A stretch of DNA of 64,000 nt from Alteromonas lipotrueae (GTDB taxonomy: Bacteria > Pseudomonadota > Gammaproteobacteria > Enterobacterales > Alteromonadaceae), in assembly GCF_019249215.1 (NCBI RefSeq), contig NZ_JAESDI010000003.1:248001-312000 (forward strand), in the 5' to 3' direction. Shown one piece after another: positions 57,595 through 64,000 of this stretch. A program made the position numbers and the translations under genes. A model generated the notes under the pieces. That model was given only the letters and a program-made list of their open reading frames with translations. It did no database searches and was not told the DNA's origin. Each line of letters starts with the position of its first letter. The stretch's first letter is position 1.

Positions 57595-58173
57595 ATGAGC
57601 GAGCAGATAACCGACCAACAATTGGTCGAAAAAGTACAGCGTGGCGATAAAAATGCATTTAACTTACTGGTAACTCGCTATCAGCATAAAGTCATGCATT
57701 TGGTATCGCGCTATGTAAAAAACAGCGGTGATGTGGCTGATGTTACCCAAGAAGCGTTTATTAAAGCTTATCGGGCATTACCAAACTTTCGTGGCGACAG
57801 TGCGTTTTACACTTGGTTGTACCGTATCGCGGTAAACAGTGCTAAAAATTATCTGGTTGCGCAAGGAAGGAAGCCCCCCGCGAGTGATGTCGACGCAGAC
57901 GAAGCAGACTTTTACGAAGGCAGTGATGCGCTCAAAGAGCAATCCACGCCAGAACGTAGTTTGTTAACGGATGAAATTGAAGAAACCTTATTTAAAGTGG
58001 TGGAAAAGTTACCCGATGACCTTCGTATGGCAATAACCCTTCGTGAAATAGAAGGGCTAAGTTATGAGGAAATTGCAAATGTGATGTCGTGCCCAGTAGG
58101 TACGGTTCGCTCTCGAATTTTCCGAGCGCGAGAGGCTATCGATAAAGTGATTCAGCCATTGTTAGAAAATTAA
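57595..58173 (+). CDS. rpoE: RNA polymerase sigma-E factor
   Basis: A 192-residue ECF sigma factor (E. coli 191). Region 2 (DVTQEAFIKAYRALPNFRGD) and region 4 helix-turn-helix (LSYEEIANVMSCPVGTVRSR) are intact. I chose ATG 57595 (MSEQITDQQLVEKVQRG) because it matches the conserved N-terminus; an ATG three codons upstream at 57586 is also possible and the AGGAG at 57579-57583 does not settle it. It directs the envelope stress response and heads rpoE-rseA-rseB-rseC. Confidence 0.97.
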   Translation: MSEQITDQQLVEKVQRGDKNAFNLLVTRYQHKVMHLVSRYVKNSGDVADVTQEAFIKAYRALPNFRGDSAFYTWLYRIAVNSAKNYLVAQGRKPPASDVDADEADFYEGSDALKEQSTPERSLLTDEIEETLFKVVEKLPDDLRMAITLREIEGLSYEEIANVMSCPVGTVRSRIFRAREAIDKVIQPLLEN

Positions 58174-58202
58174 ATATAATGAAAATGAACTTTCATTATA
58201 TT
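58173..58202. repeat. AT-rich hairpin between rpoE and rseA
   Basis: AATATAATGAAA (58173-58184) is exactly complemented at 58191-58202 around a 6-base loop. It begins on the last base of the rpoE stop codon. Not a terminator (no T-run after it), but it could be an RNA processing or stability element that sets the ratio of sigma factor to anti-sigma factor. Confidence 0.6.
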
Positions 58203-58262
58203 GAGCAGACTAACAGCTGTGTTAGGGTATTAATTGATCACAGTTGATCAGGAAATGAATTT

Positions 58263-58847
58263 ATGACGCAACAGCAAGAAAATTTGTCCGCTTTCATGGA
58301 TGGCGAAATAGATGGCGATGCAATCATCGATGCGATTAAGCAAGATGATGAATTACAGGCCAAATGGAAACGCTACCATGTAATTAGGGGCGCAATGCGC
58401 AAAGAAGCAAGTGTCGCACCGCAGTTAGATATTACTGCTAGCGTTGCCGCCGCGCTTGAAAGTGAGCCTGCTATTGTCGCGCCAAAAGCGTCACGCTGGC
58501 GTTCAATTCCAGTACTCGGCAGCGTAGTGCCATTCGCGAAACAGTCTGGCCAGTTTGCCGTTGCTGCATCAGTTGCGGTAGCAGTGATTTTAGGTGTTCA
58601 ACACTTCAATCAACCTGCGCCAACCGAGCCTTTCATGACAGCACCTACGGCAGGCCCGCAGGGTGGTTTAGCGCCAGTTAGTTTAGAGCAAACTCGCGCA
58701 TTGCCTCGCAATGACATGAACGAAGTATTAGAGAAAAAGCGCAAAATTAATGCACTTATTGCCGATCACGAGCAACAAGTAAAATTGAAACAAGCGCAAG
58801 AATCTGAAACTGACGATGCCGAGGCGAGTGCAGATAACCGCCCGTAA
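58263..58847 (+). CDS. rseA: Anti-sigma-E factor RseA
   Basis: A 194-residue inner-membrane anti-sigma factor. The N-terminal sigma-binding domain starts QQENLSAFMDGEIDGDAIID and has the WKRYHVIRGAMR segment. One membrane helix (about 97-116) precedes a periplasmic domain, which has a C-terminal coiled-coil-like tail (MNEVLEKKRKINALIADHEQ). DegS and RseP cleave it upon stress. It lies 89 bases after rpoE. Confidence 0.93.
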   Translation: MTQQQENLSAFMDGEIDGDAIIDAIKQDDELQAKWKRYHVIRGAMRKEASVAPQLDITASVAAALESEPAIVAPKASRWRSIPVLGSVVPFAKQSGQFAVAASVAVAVILGVQHFNQPAPTEPFMTAPTAGPQGGLAPVSLEQTRALPRNDMNEVLEKKRKINALIADHEQQVKLKQAQESETDDAEASADNRP

Positions 58848-58882
58848 GCAGTTCATACGACGCTCAATAAGAATATCGTTTA

Positions 58883-60073
58883 ATGAAAATAGATTATCGT
58901 AATATCGTACCAGCGCTTTTAGTGCTGGTACGCGTGTTTTTAGCCAACGTAAAAGTAAGTATTCGCCCTCGGATTCTCATCGGTGCCATGACCTATGTCG
59001 TCATAGTGTCTTCAGGTTTATCGTTTAGCAGTGCAGCGCAAGAAAACGAATCTGCACAAAACACATCTTCAGAAAGCGCTCAAACTTCATCTTCAACCTT
59101 GCCTTTACCTGCAGATGCTTCACAAACTCCGCCCCAAGCAGTACCTCAAGCCACTGATCTGGTGGTAGTGAATGCACACCCTCAAACCACATCAGATTGG
59201 CTTATGCAATTAAGCGAAGTGGTGAAAACCCAGAACTTCGAGGTTGCTTTTGTTCAGAGCCGTGCGGGACGTGAGACCATTCCCTTTTTATGGCGGCATG
59301 GTGTGCTAGAGGATGGCACCAGCATGGAGCAACTCAATTTACAAAACGGGCCAGGCCGCGAGCAAATTCGTGTTAATGGTATAGTCAGTGTGTTTGAACC
59401 TGATGTGTCACCTTATAGTCTTCGTTCTGAATTTATCAATGGGCCAATTCCCAGCGAACTTCTTCATCATCCTGAGAGATTGAAAAGCGGTTATGAATTT
59501 GTCTCTGTGGGCCGAGCCCGTGTTGCAGGGAGACCTGCTCAACAAATCCGTATTGTCAGTCGCGATAATAGTCGTTTTAGCTATCAACTATGGTTAGACG
59601 AAGATTCAGGCATGGTATTGAAACTTAATATGCTTGATTTACAGGGCGGATTATTAGAGCAAATACAAGTGACTTCGCTTAAAATAACCGATACCCCTGA
59701 TGAGTATTTTGCACGAATTAATCAGGCGTCTTTACCCAAACCGATGGCATTAACGCAAAAGCAATCTCGCCAACCTAATTGGGAAGTTAAGTATTTGCCT
59801 AATGGTATGGAAGAAGTACGCGGCGATACCCGCCGGTTAGCGCTAACTGGGCAAGTGGTAGAGTATAAAATGTACAGTGATGGGTTGGTAGATGTGTCTG
59901 TTTATGTGCAACCAGCAAAAGATGCCCTTGGTGGTGATTTAGTGCTTAGGAACGACTTGAGTACTTTTTTAACCCTTACTGATGGAAATACGCAAGTGAC
60001 AGTGGTGGGTGAAATACCCCTGCAAACCGCTAATGCTATTGCTACCTCACTTTCCCCAACGGCGGAAAAATAG
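58883..60073 (+). CDS. rseB: Sigma-E regulatory protein RseB (MucB)
   Basis: A 396-residue periplasmic protein (E. coli 318). RseB binds the periplasmic part of RseA and shields it from DegS, sensing mislocalised lipoprotein or LPS. The two-domain lipoprotein-binding-like fold starts near residue 105 (SDWLMQLSEVVKTQNFEVAF). The N-terminus is odd: two hydrophobic stretches and a Ser/Gln/Pro-rich linker precede it. A terminator-like hairpin covers codons 8-17. The true start may be GTG 58934 or ATG 58988, which would put a single signal peptide at the N-terminus (ending SFSSAAQ). I keep ATG 58883 as the longest reading. Confidence 0.88.
   Translation: MKIDYRNIVPALLVLVRVFLANVKVSIRPRILIGAMTYVVIVSSGLSFSSAAQENESAQNTSSESAQTSSSTLPLPADASQTPPQAVPQATDLVVVNAHPQTTSDWLMQLSEVVKTQNFEVAFVQSRAGRETIPFLWRHGVLEDGTSMEQLNLQNGPGREQIRVNGIVSVFEPDVSPYSLRSEFINGPIPSELLHHPERLKSGYEFVSVGRARVAGRPAQQIRIVSRDNSRFSYQLWLDEDSGMVLKLNMLDLQGGLLEQIQVTSLKITDTPDEYFARINQASLPKPMALTQKQSRQPNWEVKYLPNGMEEVRGDTRRLALTGQVVEYKMYSDGLVDVSVYVQPAKDALGGDLVLRNDLSTFLTLTDGNTQVTVVGEIPLQTANAIATSLSPTAEK
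58906..58941 (+). promoter_or_regulatory. Terminator-like hairpin at the 5' end of rseB
   Basis: CGTACCAGCGCT (58906-58917) pairs with AGTGCTGGTACG (58921-58932), with one G-T pair and a TTT loop, and TTTTT follows at 58937-58941. It resembles an intrinsic terminator or attenuator. It lies inside the first codons of rseB if translation starts at 58883. Confidence 0.6.
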
Positions 60074-60513
60074 TGATTACCGAAACCGCGCGTGTTGTCG
60101 CTGTAGAGGGTGATCTTATTACCGTCGAGGCTGCCATTAAATCAACCTGTAGTAGTTGCCAAGCGCAAAGTGACTGCGGAACGGGTGCCATTTCCAGAGC
60201 GTTAGCGCCGAAAACTCAGCAGCTAACGTTGCGTTCACCAATGCCGGTAGTGATAGGGCAAGATGTGACAGTGGGTGTGCCTGAAGCAGGAGTGTTAAGT
60301 GCCTCGGCGTGGCTGTATTTATTACCCTTAATGGTTTTCATCGCAGTTTTTGCATTTGCGAATGCCACGCTATCTTCCATTGGGCTTAGTCATGAATTGT
60401 GGGGTTTACTCCCCGCCGCGACGTTTACCTTTGTAACTTATAAAGCCATCGCATTTAAGCTTAAACGACTTGATAAAGGTAAGTTTCAACCCGTACTGTT
60501 GAATACTATTTAG
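60073..60513 (+). CDS. rseC: Sigma-E regulatory protein RseC
   Basis: A 146-residue membrane protein with a Cys-rich cytoplasmic N-terminus (CSSCQAQSDCGTG) and two helices (about 76-98 and 108-128). RseC family members affect SoxR reduction and thiamine synthesis, and are the last gene of the rpoE operon. The start is GTG at 60073, sharing one base with the rseB stop codon. Confidence 0.9.
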   Translation: MITETARVVAVEGDLITVEAAIKSTCSSCQAQSDCGTGAISRALAPKTQQLTLRSPMPVVIGQDVTVGVPEAGVLSASAWLYLLPLMVFIAVFAFANATLSSIGLSHELWGLLPAATFTFVTYKAIAFKLKRLDKGKFQPVLLNTI

Positions 60514-60719
60514 CGTAATACTTGCGCTAATTCGGTATTATTATGACGAAAATGGCTACTTTGGCTTACACTATTTCTATCTTTGGCAATATAACCCACA
60601 AGCTTATTCGCTTTTGTGTAAAGAAATGGGTAAAATCCGCACGCGCTAGCTACAACACAAACAATAGCTACCATTCTTTTTTATATTAATGAATTTTTCT
60701 GCAGGTAATTTCCAGCATT

Positions 60720-62516
60720 ATGCAACAATCGCACATTCGTAACTTCAGTATTATTGCTCATATCGATCACGGTAAATCGACTCTTTCTGACCGCCTTATT
60801 CAACATTGTGGCGGGCTAGCCGATCGTGAAATGGCTGAACAGGTTCTTGATTCAATGGACTTGGAGCGGGAGCGTGGAATTACTATTAAAGCACAAAGCG
60901 TAACGCTTAATTACACTGCTAAAGACGGTGAAGTTTACCAGTTGAACTTCATCGACACTCCCGGACACGTAGACTTTACGTACGAAGTATCTCGCTCACT
61001 TGCCGCATGTGAAGGTGCATTGTTGGTGGTTGATGCAGGGCAGGGTGTTGAAGCACAAACATTAGCCAACTGCTATACTGCCATGGATATGGACATGGAA
61101 GTGGTGCCTATTTTAAATAAAATAGATTTACCACAGGCGGAACCAGAGCGCGTAGCCGAAGAAATTGAAGACATTGTTGGTATAGATGCCATTGACGCTG
61201 TGCGCTGCTCGGCGAAAACAGGTATTGGTATTGAAGATGTCCTTGAAGTTATAGTAAATAAAATTCCTCCTCCGGGCGGTAACCGTGAAGAGCCGCTAAA
61301 AGCGCTTATCATTGATTCATGGTTCGACAACTACCAAGGGGTAGTGTCATTAGTTCGTATCGTAGAAGGTGAGCTTTCTAAGAAAGACAAAATTCAAATC
61401 ATGTCGAATGGTCAAACTCACCAAGTTGATAAAATTGGTGTGTTTACCCCCAAAGCTTTAGATACAGGCGTACTTCGCGCTGGTGAAGTAGGCTTTATTA
61501 TTGCGGGTATTAAAGACATCCAAGGCGCACCGGTTGGCGATACTATTACCCTAGCAAGACAACCCGCTGTAGGTGCTTTACCTGGATTTAAGAAAGTTAA
61601 GCCGCAGGTTTACGCAGGTATTTTCCCGATCAGTTCAGATGACTACGAAGATTTTCGTGATGCGTTAGCTAAACTAAGCTTGAACGATGCTTCATTATTT
61701 TATGAGCCAGAAAGCTCGCAAGCGCTAGGCTTTGGATTCCGCATTGGGTTCCTGGGCATGCTTCACATGGAAATTATTCAAGAGCGTTTAGAACGGGAAT
61801 ACGATCTTGGTCTTATTACTACAGCACCCACGGTAATCTACGAAGTAGAAACCACAAAAGGTGAAATTTTAAGCTGTGATAACCCGTCTAAATTACCGGC
61901 GGTAAACGATATTGCCGAAATTCGCGAGCCATTGGTTGAAGCGAACATTCTGGTACCGCAGGAATACCTAGGTAACGTCATTACGTTGTGCGTTGAAAAG
62001 CGTGGTATGCAAACCGCTATGACGTATCACGGTAAGCAAGTGGCAGTAACCTATGAGTTGCCTATGGCTGAAGTGGTGCTCGATTTCTTCGATCGTTTGA
62101 AATCAACGAGCCGTGGTTTTGCCTCTCTTGATTATAACTTCAAGCGTTTCCAAGTCTCTGACATGGTACGTGTAGATATTATGATTAATGGCGAGCGCGT
62201 AGACGCGTTAGCGATGATAACCCACCGTGATAATTCACAAGGTCGTGGGCGTGAATTGGTTGAAAAACTGCGTGAGCTTATTCCTCGTCAGATGTTTGAT
62301 ATCGCTATTCAAGCCGCTATTGGCAATCATATTATTGCCCGTAGTACGGTGAAACAGTTACGTAAAAACGTTATCGCCAAGTGTTACGGTGGTGACGTGA
62401 GTCGTAAGAAAAAACTGCTTCAAAAGCAAAAAGATGGAAAGAAAAGAATGAAACAGGTAGGTAATGTTGAATTACCGCAGGATGCATTCCTGGCAATTTT
62501 GAAGGTAGGTAAGTAA
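60720..62516 (+). CDS. lepA: Elongation factor 4 (LepA)
   Basis: A 598-residue translational GTPase (E. coli 599). G-motifs are G1 [10 protein letters not shown]3 DTPGHVDF and G4 NKIDLPQA. The C-terminal domain unique to LepA ends with [20 protein letters not shown]. It acts on ribosome back-translocation or initiation. A 206-base gap with a small TAGCG/CGCTA hairpin at its start separates it from rseC. The stop shares one base with the lepB start. Confidence 0.98.
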   Translation: MQQSHIRNFSIIAHIDHGKSTLSDRLIQHCGGLADREMAEQVLDSMDLERERGITIKAQSVTLNYTAKDGEVYQLNFIDTPGHVDFTYEVSRSLAACEGALLVVDAGQGVEAQTLANCYTAMDMDMEVVPILNKIDLPQAEPERVAEEIEDIVGIDAIDAVRCSAKTGIGIEDVLEVIVNKIPPPGGNREEPLKALIIDSWFDNYQGVVSLVRIVEGELSKKDKIQIMSNGQTHQVDKIGVFTPKALDTGVLRAGEVGFIIAGIKDIQGAPVGDTITLARQPAVGALPGFKKVKPQVYAGIFPISSDDYEDFRDALAKLSLNDASLFYEPESSQALGFGFRIGFLGMLHMEIIQERLEREYDLGLITTAPTVIYEVETTKGEILSCDNPSKLPAVNDIAEIREPLVEANILVPQEYLGNVITLCVEKRGMQTAMTYHGKQVAVTYELPMAEVVLDFFDRLKSTSRGFASLDYNFKRFQVSDMVRVDIMINGERVDALAMITHRDNSQGRGRELVEKLRELIPRQMFDIAIQAAIGNHIIARSTVKQLRKNVIAKCYGGDVSRKKKLLQKQKDGKKRMKQVGNVELPQDAFLAILKVGK

Positions 62517-63421
62517 TGGCCAATTACTTTTCGCTTATTTTAGTACTTCTAACGCTAACCACGGGGCTTGTTTGGCTGGTGGATAGTATGGTGTTTGCAC
62601 CAAAACGAAAGGCGCGGTTACAGGAATTAGCAAAAGCGGAAGGGGTTAACTTTGCAGGCGAACCCCAACTTCCTTACTTGGTTGATACCTCGCAGCAAAT
62701 ATTTCCGGTTATCGCTTTTGTATTAGTGTTGCGTTCGTTTATTTACGAACCATTTCAAATACCATCAGGCTCGATGATGCCAACCTTGTTGGTGGGCGAC
62801 TTTATTCTGGTTGAGAAGTTTTCTTATGGGATAAAAGACCCGGTTTTTCGCAGTAAACTAGTGGAAACCGGTGTACCAGAACGCGGCGATGTCGTGGTAT
62901 TTAAATACCCTGAAGATACCTCAGTAGATTACATCAAGCGTGTTATCGGGGTGCCTGGCGACACTGTGGTGTATCAAGATAAGCAGGTTTATATCAAGTC
63001 GAAATGCGAAGGTGCTGTGAAAAACTGCGGGAAGCTTACGGCTATGCCGCTAGATTTCGTCGGCCGAGACGAATTTGTTCAAGACATGGCTAAGCTTATG
63101 CGTTACACCGAAACGCTAGGTGATAATGAACACGACATACTGCGCCACCCTGTCAGAGAGATTTCTTCAAGTAACTTCTATACTCAACCAGGTACACGTA
63201 GCAATGAATGGATTGTACCTGATGGTCATTATTTCGTATTGGGCGATAATCGTGACAACAGCCGAGACAGCCGTTTTTGGGGCTTTGTACCGGACGAAAA
63301 CTTAGTAGGTAAAGCTGTTGCCATTTGGATTTCATTTGAATTCGAACGCGACCGCGACAGTGTTTTACCAACATGGATCCCAACGGGCGTTAGATTTGAA
63401 CGCGTAGGTGGCATTAATTAA
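62516..63421 (+). CDS. lepB: Signal peptidase I
   Basis: A 301-residue membrane serine protease (E. coli 324). Two N-terminal helices (about 3-24 and 60-75) precede the catalytic domain. The Ser-Lys dyad is Ser86 in PSGSMMPT and Lys141 in YIKRVIGVPGD; the 55-residue spacing equals that of E. coli Ser91-Lys146. The GDNRDNSRDSRFWG box is intact. It removes signal peptides of exported proteins. Tight coupling to lepA and rnc is conserved. Confidence 0.97.
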   Translation: MANYFSLILVLLTLTTGLVWLVDSMVFAPKRKARLQELAKAEGVNFAGEPQLPYLVDTSQQIFPVIAFVLVLRSFIYEPFQIPSGSMMPTLLVGDFILVEKFSYGIKDPVFRSKLVETGVPERGDVVVFKYPEDTSVDYIKRVIGVPGDTVVYQDKQVYIKSKCEGAVKNCGKLTAMPLDFVGRDEFVQDMAKLMRYTETLGDNEHDILRHPVREISSSNFYTQPGTRSNEWIVPDGHYFVLGDNRDNSRDSRFWGFVPDENLVGKAVAIWISFEFERDRDSVLPTWIPTGVRFERVGGIN

Positions 63422-64000
63422 TGCAGGGTATTGATAAATATATTCGCTTAAGTAAAGCGTTAGGGTACACATTTAATAATGTAGCCTTGCTAGAGCAAGC
63501 GTTAACCCACAGAAGTGCTGCAAAGCAGCACAATGAAAGATTAGAATTTTTAGGCGATGCTATTTTAGGTATGGTTATTGGTGAAACCTTGTTTAAGCGT
63601 TTCCCAGACGTACCAGAAGGTAAGCTTACCCGTATGCGTTCAACCTTAGTAAAAGGTGATACGTTGGCCGAATTGGCCCGTGAAGCGAGTATGGGTGAGT
63701 TACTACACCTTGGTCCCGGTGAGCTTAAAAGCGGTGGTCATCGTCGCAGTTCAATATTGGCAGACGCGGTGGAAGCTGTGTTAGGCGCAATTTACTTGGA
63801 CTCAGGGATGGATGAGGTCTGTAACGTTATTTACCATTTATGGGAAAGCCGTATTGAAGCGTTAAACCCCAATGCGCACCCTAAAGACAGCAAAACCCGT
63901 CTTCAAGAATACCTGCAAGGCCGTAAACTGCCTTTACCGTCCTATGAAGTTATCTCTATTTCAGGGAAAGATCACGCTCAAGTTTTTGAAGTTAGCTGCA
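63421..64000 (+). CDS. rnc: Ribonuclease III, N-terminal part
   Basis: The gene runs off the window; 193 codons are present. It starts at ATG 63421, sharing one base with the lepB stop. The signature ERLEFLGDAILG has the catalytic Glu39 and Asp46, and LADAVEAVLGAIYLD carries the second acidic pair. The double-stranded RNA-binding domain begins at about residue 158 (PKDSKTRLQEYLQG) and is cut. It processes rRNA and other duplex RNA. Confidence 0.97.
   Translation, partial: MQGIDKYIRLSKALGYTFNNVALLEQALTHRSAAKQHNERLEFLGDAILGMVIGETLFKRFPDVPEGKLTRMRSTLVKGDTLAELAREASMGELLHLGPGELKSGGHRRSSILADAVEAVLGAIYLDSGMDEVCNVIYHLWESRIEALNPNAHPKDSKTRLQEYLQGRKLPLPSYEVISISGKDHAQVFEVSC

Overview
This is a chromosomal window from a gammaproteobacterium, most likely an Alteromonas-like member of the Alteromonadaceae. 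I infer this from conserved gene orders rather than from a database search: clpP-clpX-lon-hupB-ppiD, rpsT divergent from murJ-ribF-ileS-lspA-fkpB-ispH followed by a type IV pilus minor-pilin cluster, ygfZ divergent from sdhE-ygfX, and nadB divergent from rpoE-rseA-rseB-rseC-lepA-lepB-rnc. I see no insertion sequence, prophage, integrase or CRISPR array. Most of the window is core genome.

Layout. 1-11.3 kb: the end of guaA, an O-acyltransferase, a chemoreceptor and a deacetylase on the plus strand, then a minus-strand block of pldA, an MBL-fold hydrolase, proS, trmO, a DUF1415 gene and folD. 11.6-12.3 kb: a tRNA operon Pro-Arg-His-Leu-Pro behind a strong sigma70 promoter; the two Pro genes are identical. 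12.6-21.7 kb: the proteostasis block tig, clpP, clpX, lon, hupB, ppiD, with a good sigma32-type promoter before lon. 21.7-27.1 kb: an overlooked 56-residue membrane protein, dapE, a two-domain acyltransferase resembling the ornithine-lipid synthase OlsF, an LpxH-like phosphatase, and a LysR regulator. 27.2-31.9 kb: a plus-strand catabolic-looking operon divergent from the LysR gene (class II aldolase-like protein, BASS transporter, SDR, ACAD10/LvaA-like kinase, SDR). This is the best candidate here for an undescribed pathway.

31.9-40.1 kb: rpsT, then murJ, ribF, ileS, lspA, fkpB and ispH. 40.2-50.5 kb: a large type IV pilus region. It holds a canonical pilV-pilW-pilX-pilY1-pilE operon on the plus strand and, facing it, a second minor-pilin operon on the minus strand whose order matches the E. 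coli ppdA-ppdB-ygdB-ppdC set, plus two lone pilin genes. PilY1 carries two tandem beta-type modules inserted in its von Willebrand A domain. 50.8-55.4 kb: nadE-glnB, slyD, ygfZ, sdhE-ygfX and a MaoC-like gene. 55.7-64 kb: nadB, then the envelope-stress operon rpoE-rseABC, lepA, lepB and the start of rnc, which runs off the window.

Many transcription units end in clear intrinsic terminators, several of them symmetrical hairpins shared by convergent genes. Notable unexplained structures are an orphan plus-strand terminator at about 9.85 kb (possible small RNA), an AT-rich hairpin between rpoE and rseA, a terminator-like hairpin at the 5' end of rseB, and a near-perfect palindrome upstream of pilV.
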